Below, one piece after another: positions 8,766 through 16,241 of a DNA stretch of 64,000 nucleotides (the first letter of the stretch is position 1; each line of letters opens with the position of its first letter). Origin of the DNA: Psychromicrobium silvestre (GTDB lineage: Bacteria; Actinomycetota; Actinomycetes; Actinomycetales; Micrococcaceae); contig NZ_JACBYQ010000001.1 in the NCBI RefSeq assembly GCF_013408295.1, positions 1,054,001 through 1,118,000 on the forward strand. Direction: 5' to 3'. A program made the translations under genes and the position numbers. The notes below the pieces were generated by a model. The model saw only the letters and a list, made by a program, of their open reading frames with translations, searched no databases and was not told the origin of the DNA.

Positions 8766-9361
8766 GATTCCTCCTGAACCTGCCGTTGCTCCAGCATCGC
8801 CACCACGAGTGCCTGCTGAAGAGCGGAGGTGAACCCGTAAATCACCGCCAGCAGGTCCTCGGAGCCGGAATTCTCGGATCCTGGATCCTCAGACTCGGGG
8901 TCTTCCGAATCTAAGACCTCGTGCACCGCTTCGACGGCTTCGGGATCATTCAGCCCGAGCCGCTCGGCCAGCACCAAGCGCACATCATTCAAGGCTCGGG
9001 CAAACAACTCTGCTTGCGGCAGGCTGAGCCGTAATTCATCGGCATCAAGCATTAAGCTGGCCGCGCGGAGCGCCCCCACCTTGCTCTGCCGCACCGAGCG
9101 TTCGGTGAGCCGACGCAGTTCCAGTGCCTCGCCGTCGTCGTCCTTAACTCCATCCGGCAGTAGCCGACGCAGAGCCGGATCGGTGGGAACACTGACTTCA
9201 TCGTCCCAGCCCACCAAAGCCTCAAGAGGGTCTGCCGGGGTATCGGTTTCGGGTTCGAGCAGGCTAATCACCGAGGACATAATGCCTTGCAACAGGGTTC
9301 GCTCGGACTCCCCAATCACCCCAACTAAACCGTCCGGGCCCGCAATAAAGGTCTTAGTCAT
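8762..9361 (-). CDS. DUF2017 family protein
   Basis: 199 residues, acidic, mostly helical, no membrane segment. It lies between clpS and murI with overlaps of 8 and 4 bp, the position DUF2017 proteins hold across actinobacteria. A run of repeated [13 protein letters not shown] at about 150-170 is low-complexity. The function is unknown; constant pairing with clpS suggests a link to protein turnover. Confidence 0.85.
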   Translation of the reverse strand: MTKTFIAGPDGLVGVIGESERTLLQGIMSSVISLLEPETDTPADPLEALVGWDDEVSVPTDPALRRLLPDGVKDDDGEALELRRLTERSVRQSKVGALRAASLMLDADELRLSLPQAELFARALNDVRLVLAERLGLNDPEAVEAVHEVLDSEDPESEDPGSENSGSEDLLAVIYGFTSALQQALVVAMLEQRQVQEES

Positions 9362-9656
9362 CCGAGCCCTTGCGCACGGTGGCCTGCAAGCCGAAGGAGT
9401 GCATGGCCATCAGATCGGTCTCGGCTTTCTCCCTGGAACCATGAGAGACCACGGCCTGACCGGAGCGGTGCACCTGCATCATCAGAGCGTGCGCGCGCGA
9501 CTGTGGGTAGTTGAAGTAGCTCTGGAAAACATACTCGACATAGTCCATCGTGTTCACCGGATCATCCCAGACCACAACGGACCAGGGCAGCTCCGGTGAA
9601 GCTGCCTGATCCGGGGCGGTCTCCTCCACCAGAACGGGCATAGCACTGATACTCAT
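9354..9656 (-). CDS. clpS: ClpS adaptor protein
   Basis: Adaptor that delivers N-degron substrates to the Clp protease. 100 residues. The core reads VVVWDDPVNTMDYVEYVF, then HALMMQVHRSG and a C-terminal strand. The Asp/Asn pair near the start (DDPVNT) and the Met/His positions of the N-degron pocket are present. First gene of clpS-DUF2017-murI-MBL. Confidence 0.95.
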   Translation of the reverse strand: MSISAMPVLVEETAPDQAASPELPWSVVVWDDPVNTMDYVEYVFQSYFNYPQSRAHALMMQVHRSGQAVVSHGSREKAETDLMAMHSFGLQATVRKGSDD

Positions 9657-9668
9657 CTGACTATTCTA
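9657..9668 (-). promoter_or_regulatory. -10-like hexamer for leaderless clpS mRNA
   Basis: Minus-strand TAGAAT (9668-9663) ends 6 nt before the clpS ATG; no ribosome site is present. It is back to back with the pncB hexamer. Confidence 0.6.
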
Positions 9669-9680
9669 GGCGAGGCCGGT

Positions 9681-9692
9681 TAGAGTACTGCT
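9681..9692 (+). promoter_or_regulatory. -10-like hexamer for leaderless pncB mRNA
   Basis: TAGAGT (9681-9686) ends exactly 6 nt before the GTG at 9693. The whole divergent gap to clpS is 36 bp. Confidence 0.6.
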
Positions 9693-11015
9693 GTGATCTC
9701 CATCAACTCCCGCACATCATTGCTGACCGATCATTATGAGCTGACCATGTTGCAGGCAGCCCTGCACTCGGGCGCAGCCTCCCGGCCCAGCGTCTTCGAA
9801 GCCTTCGCTAGGCGACTCCCCGATGGCCGCAGATACGGCATTGTTGGCGGTACCGGGCGGCTGCTAGAGGGAATTGCTAACTTCCGGTTTAGCGAGCTTG
9901 AACTGGGATTCTTGGAGCAGAACCAGGTGGTCAACCGGCAGACTCTAGATTTCCTGGCGAACTTCCGCTTCAGCGGCAGCATCTACGGTTATGCGGAAGG
10001 CGAAGCTTACTTCCCAAATTCACCGATTTTGATCGTGGAATCGAGCTTCGCCGAGGCCTGCATTCTGGAGACCTACATTCTTTCTGTGCTCAACCATGAC
10101 AGTGCCATCGCCTCGGCTGCCTCCAGGATGACCTCGGCAGCCAGCGGGCGCCCATGCATTGAGATGGGTTCGCGACGAACCCATGAGGAAGCCGCCGTGG
10201 CAGCGGCCCGCGCCGCAGTGATCGTGGGCTTTACCGCCACCTCAAACTTGGAAGCGGGGCTCCGCTACGGCGTGAAAACAGTTGGCACCGCGGCACATTC
10301 TTTCACCTTGCTGCACGACTCGGAACGCGATGCCTTTCGCGCTCAACTGGAATCTCAGGGGCGCGGCACCACCTTGTTAGTAGACACCTACGATGTGGTC
10401 TCGGCGGTACGCACCGCCGTGGAGTTGGCTGGTCCCGAATTGGGTGCGGTGCGGCTCGATTCCGGCGACCTGATCGCCCAGGCTCACGAAGTTCGGGCGC
10501 TGCTGGACTCGCTGGGCAATGAGAACACGCGAATCGTGGTCACCTCGGACCTGGACGAATACGCTATCGCCGCGCTGGCAGCCGCGCCGGTGGACTCCTA
10601 TGGCGTGGGCACCTCCCTGGTCACCGGTTCCGGTGCCCCCACCGCCGGGATGGTCTACAAGCTGGTCAGCCGGGCCGGAGCCGATGGCCAATTCGTCTCG
10701 GTGGCTAAGGCGGCGAAAAACAAGACCAGTGTGGGTGGCCGGAAATACGCCTTACGACGCCGCTCCCCCCAAGGCGTGGCGGTCGCCGAAGTGGTCGGTA
10801 TTGGCCACCGCCCGCAGGATGACGGGGATGATCGGGCACTTATGCACGAGTTCATGATCGATGGCGTACTCCAAGAAGGCTGGACGGGAGCAGCCGGAGT
10901 ATCCCGCGCCGCCAGCCAATATCAGGAATCTATTGCGGAATTGCCCAGCTCCTGGCGACGTCTGCAAAAGGGCGAGCCGGTAATACCCACCGAATACGAA
11001 TCTCACGAATCCTAG
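9693..11015 (+). CDS. pncB: Nicotinate phosphoribosyltransferase
   Basis: Converts nicotinate and PRPP to nicotinate mononucleotide in NAD salvage. 440 residues. N-terminal TDHYELTMLQAAL, the EMGSRRTHEEAAV and GFTATSNLEA stretches, and GAVRLDSGDL for the phosphoribosyl site. GTG start at 9693. pncA follows 8 bp downstream, so nicotinamide is deamidated and then ribosylated by products of one operon. Confidence 0.95.
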   Translation: MISINSRTSLLTDHYELTMLQAALHSGAASRPSVFEAFARRLPDGRRYGIVGGTGRLLEGIANFRFSELELGFLEQNQVVNRQTLDFLANFRFSGSIYGYAEGEAYFPNSPILIVESSFAEACILETYILSVLNHDSAIASAASRMTSAASGRPCIEMGSRRTHEEAAVAAARAAVIVGFTATSNLEAGLRYGVKTVGTAAHSFTLLHDSERDAFRAQLESQGRGTTLLVDTYDVVSAVRTAVELAGPELGAVRLDSGDLIAQAHEVRALLDSLGNENTRIVVTSDLDEYAIAALAAAPVDSYGVGTSLVTGSGAPTAGMVYKLVSRAGADGQFVSVAKAAKNKTSVGGRKYALRRRSPQGVAVAEVVGIGHRPQDDGDDRALMHEFMIDGVLQEGWTGAAGVSRAASQYQESIAELPSSWRRLQKGEPVIPTEYESHES

Positions 11016-11023
11016 GAGCCCTG

Positions 11024-11650
11024 ATGACGAATGCCTTGATCATCGTGGATGTGCAGAACGATTTCTGTGAGGGTGGTTCGCTCGCGGTGCCCGGCGGAGC
11101 CGAAATAGCCACCGGAATCTCTGAGTTACTCGACTCCGCCTTCAATGTCGAAGGTGGTGCCTTCGATCTTGTAGTGGCTACCCAAGACTGGCATATCGAC
11201 CCAGGTTCACATTTCTCGGAGCAGCCAGATTTCGTGAATTCCTGGCCGGTACACTGCGTAGCCGGAAGCAACGGTGCCCGGCTGCATCCAAATCTGGATA
11301 CCGAGTACATTGACGCTTATTTCCATAAGGGCATGTTTGAGGCAGCATATTCCGGCTTCGAGGGAGTGTTGGCACCAGAAGATGAGGTGCCAACCGGCCA
11401 GCCTGAGACCGACGCCGAGGAACCTCAGACGGGCCCGAGCCTCGATGAATGGCTGCGCGAGAACGACGTTGATTCACTCAGCATCGTGGGGCTAGCCACC
11501 GATTACTGCGTCCGAGCCACCGCCTTGGACGCGGTAGCCGCGGGCTATGAAGTGACCCTGTTGAGCGGGTTCTGCGCTGGCATCGATGCGACCGGAAGCC
11601 AGGCCGCACTGGATGAATTGAGCGAAGCGGGAGTCGTGATTGAAAGCTGA
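11024..11650 (+). CDS. pncA: Nicotinamidase
   Basis: Hydrolyses nicotinamide to nicotinate and ammonia, feeding PncB. Isochorismatase fold, 208 residues. Catalytic Asp in VDVQNDF (residue 9), Lys in YFHKGMF, and the nucleophile Cys in ATDYCVRATALDA. Metal-site Asp/His residues are seen in TQDWHIDPGSH. Residues 115-150 include an acidic insert (PETDAEEPQ). The adjacent gene for the short ThrRS has its own leader. Confidence 0.94.
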   Translation: MTNALIIVDVQNDFCEGGSLAVPGGAEIATGISELLDSAFNVEGGAFDLVVATQDWHIDPGSHFSEQPDFVNSWPVHCVAGSNGARLHPNLDTEYIDAYFHKGMFEAAYSGFEGVLAPEDEVPTGQPETDAEEPQTGPSLDEWLRENDVDSLSIVGLATDYCVRATALDAVAAGYEVTLLSGFCAGIDATGSQAALDELSEAGVVIES

Positions 11651-11655
11651 TGTTG

Positions 11656-11667
11656 TACGATATCGGC
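11656..11667 (+). promoter_or_regulatory. -10-like hexamer for the Thr leader transcript
   Basis: TACGAT (11656-11661) ends 6 nt before the leader peptide ATG. No convincing -35 is seen. The leader is likely translated from the first base of the RNA. Confidence 0.45.
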
Positions 11668-11724
11668 ATGAAGTTTTTGTTCAACACGACCACGCTGGGT
11701 TATCCCCGGCGTCATTCGGTGTGA
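11668..11724 (+). CDS. Threonine leader peptide (attenuator)
   Basis: An 18-codon reading frame, MKFLFNTTTLGYPRRHSV, begins 17 nt after the pncA stop and has three consecutive Thr codons (ACG ACC ACG, 11686-11694). An intrinsic terminator follows 16 nt after its stop, and then comes a threonyl-tRNA synthetase gene. This is the layout of ribosome-mediated attenuation: when charged tRNA-Thr is short the ribosome would stall at the Thr codons. Region 11703-11709 can pair with the terminator's 5' arm (11745-11751, one mismatch) as an antiterminator; GGG/CCC at 11697-11706 could form the competing hairpin. The pairing scheme is inferred. Confidence 0.72.
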   Translation: MKFLFNTTTLGYPRRHSV

Positions 11725-11740
11725 GCATTAGCTAAACCAC

Positions 11741-11771
11741 AGGCCCTGGGAGTGAATCCCGGGGCCTTTTT
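11741..11771 (+). terminator. Intrinsic terminator of the Thr attenuator
   Basis: Stem AGGCCCTGGGA (11741-11751) with TCCCGGGGCCT (11757-11767), 11 pairs including one G-U, a GTGAA loop, and TTTTT at 11767-11771. It sits 50 bp before the ThrRS start, between leader peptide and gene. Confidence 0.85.
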
Positions 11772-11821
11772 CATTTCGGTTTCGGGTGTTCCCTTTCGAG
11801 GAATACAAACGAAGGAAACCA

Positions 11822-13057
11822 ATGAATATCGACCAATCCGTAAAAGTTGACCACAGAGAACTTGGCCGCGAACTCGATCTATTTGCCTCCCACCCCCTGG
11901 TTGGCCCCGGGTTGCCCCTGTGGCTCCCGGATGGAGCGGTAATCCGCGCCGAGTTGGAAAAGCTGGCTTTTGAGGAGTCGCTGCGCAGCGGCTGCCAGCG
12001 GGTGTACTCCCCCGTACTAGCCAAACGCGAACTCTACGAACGCAGCGGACACTGGCAGAAATTCTCCGAGGACATGTTTCCGGCAATGCGGATCGGAACC
12101 GAAGAGCTGGTGCTGCGCCCGGCCAATTGCCCGCATCACGCGATGATCTATGCCTCTAGGCCGCATTCTTGGCGGGAACTTCCGCTACGCTATGCGGAGC
12201 TGGGCTCAATGTTCCGGAGTGAACTCTCCGGGGTGCTCTCCGGGCTGAGCCGAGTTCGGCAGATCAATCTGGATGACTGCCACGTTTTCGCCACCCCGGA
12301 TCAGGCCCATGGCGAGGTGCTCCGTGCGCTGCGAGCCATCCAGCGCGGCTACGCGGTGCTCGGCCTGGAGGTCGATTATTACCGGCTCTCCGCCCGCGGT
12401 TCCGGGGCCGGTTTCATCGGTTCCGATCAGCAATGGGCGGATGCCGAGGATGTCCTTGAGGCGGCACTCCAGGAGCTCGGTCTGCCTTATCGAAAGGTGT
12501 CCGGCGAGGCGGCCTTCTATGGACCGAAAATCGATGTGCAGCTCTTCGATGCGGCGGGCAGGGAGGAGACCATCTCCACCGTGCAATTCGACTTCAACCA
12601 GCCGGAACGCTTTGGGCTGGAGTACATTGCCGACGACGGCGCAGCACACCGACCGCTGATGATCCACCGCGGGCTCTTCGGGGCGATGGAACGGATGGTG
12701 GCCTTGCTGATTGAAAAGTATCAAGGTCAATTGCCACCCTGGCTGGCCCCGCTACAACTATCGGTGCTGCCCATTGGTGAAGGGCAAGAGGCAGCTGCCG
12801 AGTCCTTGGTCGATGAATTGCGAGCCCGGGGACTCCGGGTGCAGCTGGAGTCCCAAGGGAGCCTGGGCAGCCGGGTGCGGAAGGCACGGCAACAGCGGGT
12901 GCCGTGGATCGCCGTCGTGGGTGAACGGGAGGCACAGGCCGGGACCCTTAGCCTTTCGGTGCCTCGGCTGGGCGAGCAGCGAGAGCTAGGTCTTCTCGAA
13001 TTCATCGAGGCTGCGGAGCGAGATCTCCGGTCCCGGAGCAGCTCGGCTGCGCTGTGA
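11822..13057 (+). CDS. thrS: Short threonyl-tRNA synthetase, no editing domains
   Basis: Charges tRNA-Thr. 411 residues, against 640 or more for the usual bacterial enzyme: the TGS and N2 editing domains are absent and the protein starts with the class II catalytic core. The zinc ligands are visible: Cys in LRPANCPHH, His in DDCHVF and His in MIHRGLFGAMERM. The anticodon-binding domain fills the last 110 residues. Start ATG 11822 is preferred over an upstream in-frame ATG at 11786, because AAGGA lies just before it and residues 1-12 of the longer form lie in the leader RNA. Probably a paralogue of a full-length ThrRS elsewhere. Without the editing domain, misacylated Ser-tRNA would have to be cleared in trans. 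Confidence 0.9.
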   Translation: MNIDQSVKVDHRELGRELDLFASHPLVGPGLPLWLPDGAVIRAELEKLAFEESLRSGCQRVYSPVLAKRELYERSGHWQKFSEDMFPAMRIGTEELVLRPANCPHHAMIYASRPHSWRELPLRYAELGSMFRSELSGVLSGLSRVRQINLDDCHVFATPDQAHGEVLRALRAIQRGYAVLGLEVDYYRLSARGSGAGFIGSDQQWADAEDVLEAALQELGLPYRKVSGEAAFYGPKIDVQLFDAAGREETISTVQFDFNQPERFGLEYIADDGAAHRPLMIHRGLFGAMERMVALLIEKYQGQLPPWLAPLQLSVLPIGEGQEAAAESLVDELRARGLRVQLESQGSLGSRVRKARQQRVPWIAVVGEREAQAGTLSLSVPRLGEQRELGLLEFIEAAERDLRSRSSSAAL

Positions 13058-13110
13058 GATTCCTGAGCTGTGAGATTCCTGTAGTGCGGGATTCCTGAGT
13101 TGCGGGATTG
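13051..13110. repeat. 16-bp tandem repeat, about 3.7 units
   Basis: Units GCTGTGAGATTCCTGA, GCTGTGAGATTCCTGT, AGTGCGGGATTCCTGA and a partial GTTGCGGGATTG. The first unit overlaps the end of the ThrRS gene. It fills the gap to the convergent helicase gene; no terminator hairpin is evident. Confidence 0.8.
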
Positions 13111-13114
13111 GGGG

Positions 13115-14911
13115 CTATTTACGGCCGATGAACCAGCCCTGTAGGCGCTTCAGTCGTTCCTTTAGCTGTGCCTCATTGGCCTGCGCCACCGCTGGGCCGC
13201 CGCCCAGGCGACGTAGCTCGGCGTGCACCACGCCATGCGGGGTGCCGGTGCGCGCCGACCAGGCCGAGACGCTTTTGGCTAGCTCGCCGCGCAGGTCAAG
13301 CAATTGGCGATGGTCCGGCACCGTGGGGGCGGATGCCTCCGGGGCACGCTGCCGACGGCGGCTGAGCTGCTCGGCTTGACGCTGGCGTAGCAGGGTGGCT
13401 ACCTGGTCCGCGTCCAGTAAGCCAGGGATGCCCAGGAAGTCCTGTTCCTCTTCGCTGCCGATCTCTCCTGCGTGGCCGAATTCGCCGCCGTCGAAAAGCA
13501 CTCGGTCGAAGGAGGCTTGTGATTCCAACGCCTCGAAAGCGGTCTTCTGCTGCCCGTCGGAAGCCTTCTCCTCACGGTTGGCCGCTTCCATCTCGGCATC
13601 TTCGCTTAGGAAACCATCGGACTCCGCTTCCGGTCGGTCCAGGGCATGATCGCGTTCCAGTTCCAGCTCATTGGCAAGACCCATGAGCTGAGGCACCGAG
13701 GGCAGGAAAATCGAGGCGGTCTCCCCACGCTTACGAGCCCGCACGAAACGTCCCACCGCTTGGGCGAAGAACAGCGGGGTCGAGGTGGAAGTGGCATACA
13801 CACCCACCGCGAGACGAGGCACGTCCACGCCTTCGGAAACCATCCGAACGGCAACCATCCAGCGCTGCGAACCGGCGGAGAACTCCTCAATTTTGTGTGA
13901 GGCACGAGTATCGTCGGAGAGAATCACGGTGGGCGATTCGCCGGTAAGTTTCTTTAGCTGCCCGGCATAGGCCCGAGCGTCTTCATGGTCGGTGGCAATC
14001 ACCAGGGCTCCCGCATCGGGCACCGTGCGGCGTACCTCCGAAAGCCGCTGATCCGCCGCCGATAGCACCGCCGGAATCCATTCGCCACCCGGGTTGAGGG
14101 CGGTTCGCCAGGCCTGAGCGGTAATGTCCTTGGTCACCGCGGCGCCCAGGGTGGCCGCCATCTCTTCTCCGGCGCTGGTCCGCCAGCGCATCTGCCCCGA
14201 ATAAGCCATGAAGATCACCGGACGCACCACGTGGTCCTTGAGCGCTTCGCCGTAGCCATAGCTGTAGTCGGAGCGCGAGCGGCGGATTCCATCCCGGTCC
14301 TCGACGTATTCCACGAAGGGAATGGGTGAGGTGTCCGAACGGAAGGGGGTACCGGTCAGCGCGAGCCGACGGTGCGCCGGCTCGAAGGCTTCCCGGATGC
14401 CGTCGCCCCAGGAGAGTGCATCGCCCGCGTGATGCACCTCGTCCAGAATCACCAGGGTCTTGCCTGCCTCGGTTTTGGCCCGGTGCAGCGCCGGTTTGGA
14501 GGCTACTTGGGCATAGGTGACCGCGACGCCAATGAAGTCCTTACCGTGCCTGCCATCGGCGTTCTTGAAATTGGGATCGATGGCCACACCGACTCGCGCA
14601 GCAGCATCCGCCCACTGCCGCTTCAGGTGGTCGGTGGGGGTCACGATGGTGATCCGGTTGATCTGTCCACCATCGATCAAGGTCCGGGCGGCAGTCAGCG
14701 CAAAGGTGGTCTTTCCGGCACCCGGTGTAGCCACCGCCAGAAAGTCCTGCGGTGCCTCGGTGAAGTATTTCTCTAGAGCTTCGGATTGCCAGGCGCGCAG
14801 TTTCTGAGCGGTGCCCCAGGCTGCCCGATCCGGGTACGCCGGAGGCAGCACAGGGTGCGGAGAATTTGAGCCCGAACCAGCAGGCTCGGAGCCAAAGAGA
14901 GTTTCAGTCAC
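13115..14911 (-). CDS. DEAD/DEAH-type superfamily II helicase
   Basis: 598 residues. Motif I ATPGAGKTTFAL (about 61-72), motif II ILDEVHHAGD, motif III LALTGTPFRS, and motif VI in QAVGRFVRARKRG, so both RecA-like lobes are complete. The first lobe resembles the ResIII helicases of restriction enzymes and XPB. The C-terminal 180 residues are acidic then basic and helical, with no nuclease motif. No methylase or nuclease partner is adjacent, so a stand-alone DNA or RNA helicase is more likely than a restriction subunit. It is preceded by the DUF3039 gene in the same direction, 45 bp away. Confidence 0.88.
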   Translation of the reverse strand: MTETLFGSEPAGSGSNSPHPVLPPAYPDRAAWGTAQKLRAWQSEALEKYFTEAPQDFLAVATPGAGKTTFALTAARTLIDGGQINRITIVTPTDHLKRQWADAAARVGVAIDPNFKNADGRHGKDFIGVAVTYAQVASKPALHRAKTEAGKTLVILDEVHHAGDALSWGDGIREAFEPAHRRLALTGTPFRSDTSPIPFVEYVEDRDGIRRSRSDYSYGYGEALKDHVVRPVIFMAYSGQMRWRTSAGEEMAATLGAAVTKDITAQAWRTALNPGGEWIPAVLSAADQRLSEVRRTVPDAGALVIATDHEDARAYAGQLKKLTGESPTVILSDDTRASHKIEEFSAGSQRWMVAVRMVSEGVDVPRLAVGVYATSTSTPLFFAQAVGRFVRARKRGETASIFLPSVPQLMGLANELELERDHALDRPEAESDGFLSEDAEMEAANREEKASDGQQKTAFEALESQASFDRVLFDGGEFGHAGEIGSEEEQDFLGIPGLLDADQVATLLRQRQAEQLSRRRQRAPEASAPTVPDHRQLLDLRGELAKSVSAWSARTGTPHGVVHAELRRLGGGPAVAQANEAQLKERLKRLQGWFIGRK

Positions 14912-14956
14912 TTGTTGCTTTCAAACTGGCAGCCATCCAGTGATGGCGGAGGGAGC

Positions 14957-15271
14957 TTACTTCTTGTCTTTGTCCTTATCGGACTTCCCCGGCCGCAAAC
15001 CCTCGTAAATGGCCTTGCAATCCGGGCAGACCGGAAACTTATTCGGATCCCGCCCCGGCACCCAAACCTTGCCGCAAAGGGCAATTACAGGTTCCCCGCT
15101 GAGCGCGGATTCCAGAATCTTCTCCTTGCGGACATAGTGGGCGAACCGCTCGCTATCTCCCGGTTCCAGTTCCTCGCGCAACTCGGTGCGCTCAATCGTC
15201 GCGGTCGAGCCGCCAGGGCCCGGTGAGCCGATGCCGGGATCGTTTTCGAAGGGATCAGGAGGCAAACTCAT
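14957..15271 (-). CDS. DUF3039 protein
   Basis: 104 residues. Has the family core: ERFAHYVRKEKI, ALCGKVWVPGRDP and CPDCKAIYEG, with three Cys that could bind metal, and a Lys/Asp tail. The function is unknown. Start ATG 15271 is preferred over the ATG at 15280, which overlaps the TAGAAT hexamer that lies 7 nt upstream of 15271. It is commonly next to a DEAD-box helicase gene in actinobacteria, as here. Confidence 0.85.
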   Translation of the reverse strand: MSLPPDPFENDPGIGSPGPGGSTATIERTELREELEPGDSERFAHYVRKEKILESALSGEPVIALCGKVWVPGRDPNKFPVCPDCKAIYEGLRPGKSDKDKDKK

Positions 15272-15284
15272 GGACACCATTCTA
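15272..15284 (-). promoter_or_regulatory. -10-like hexamer for DUF3039 gene
   Basis: Minus-strand TAGAAT (15284-15279) ends 7 nt before the ATG at 15271. Confidence 0.45.
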
Positions 15285-15364
15285 GCCTCTCCGCACCGAC
15301 AGTTTCTCGCCGTCGTCCACCTTCAGCGTGCTCCCAAAGCACCTTGACCGCCCAGTCTGTGGGC

Positions 15365-16147
15365 TCAGAGCCCTTGCCAATGCGGCTTATTTGCCCAGGT
15401 GTGTCGGTAGTATTCGGTGAGTTTTAATTGCCCGGCCGAGGCCGAATCAATTAACACCGTGACATGCGGGTGGAGTTGCAGAACCGAAGCTGGACAGAGC
15501 GCGCTCACCGGCCCTTCGACCAGGGCCTGAACCGCCCCGGCCTTCTGCGCGCCGGTGGCAATCAGCAGAATATGTCGGGCTTCCATAATGGTTCCTAAGC
15601 CCTGGGTCACCACATGATGGGGCACTTCCTCAGCAGCATCGAAGAAGCGGGCATTATCCTGCCGAGTCTGCTCGGTCAAGGTCTTAATCCGAGTCCTCGA
15701 AGCCAGCGAGGAGACCGGCTCGTTAAAACCGATATGGCCATCGGTGCCGATCCCCAAAATCTGCACGTCAACGCCACCGGCTGCCTTAATGGCGGCCTCG
15801 TAGGCCGCACAGGCTTGCCCAATATCTGTCGCGGTACCGTCCGGGGCGTGCACTCGATCCGGATCGATATCGACGCGCTCGGTGAATTCCCGGCGCAACA
15901 CCTCCCGATAGGACTGAGGATGCCCGGAAACTAAGCCCACGTACTCATCGAGCGCGAAACCTTGAGCCCGGGTAAAGCTAAGCCCTTGTTCTTGGTGGCG
16001 ACGAGCCAACTCATCGTAAATAGGCAGCGGCGAGGAGCCGGTGGCTAGGCCGAGAACGCCGTCCGGCTTGGCCCGGAACAGCGCCTCGATGGCGTCAGCG
16101 GCGAGCGCACCGGCCTCTTCCTTGCCCGAGAGGATAACAACTTCCAC
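15365..16147 (-). CDS. nagB: Glucosamine-6-phosphate deaminase
   Basis: Converts glucosamine-6-phosphate to fructose-6-phosphate and ammonia. 260 residues. N-terminal phosphate site LGLATGSSPLPIY, FALDEYVGL, LGIGTDGHIGFNEP and the late ALCPASVLQLHPH. GTG start. It stands alone here; the partner nagA lies about 10 kb away at 26023. Together they degrade GlcNAc from chitin or cell wall. Confidence 0.94.
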   Translation of the reverse strand: MEVVILSGKEEAGALAADAIEALFRAKPDGVLGLATGSSPLPIYDELARRHQEQGLSFTRAQGFALDEYVGLVSGHPQSYREVLRREFTERVDIDPDRVHAPDGTATDIGQACAAYEAAIKAAGGVDVQILGIGTDGHIGFNEPVSSLASRTRIKTLTEQTRQDNARFFDAAEEVPHHVVTQGLGTIMEARHILLIATGAQKAGAVQALVEGPVSALCPASVLQLHPHVTVLIDSASAGQLKLTEYYRHTWANKPHWQGL

Positions 16148-16241
16148 GCAGCACTGCCTTCCTGGGAATCCGATTCACGCCTTAGACCAGTTCTCATTCT
16201 CCGCACTACAAGCGGAATACTCCAGTCAGTTCGCCGGATGT

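Noticed and set aside
8881-8930. Repeated GGATCC/TCCGAATC words in the DUF2017 gene as a mobile or regulatory repeat
   Set aside because: They code for a low-complexity acidic run (SEDPESED) inside an intact frame.
11651-11821. T-box riboswitch before the ThrRS gene
   Set aside because: No T-box consensus is visible; the short leader peptide with Thr codons plus terminator explains the region.
13115-14911. Restriction-modification system from the ResIII-like helicase
   Set aside because: No methyltransferase, specificity or nuclease gene is adjacent.
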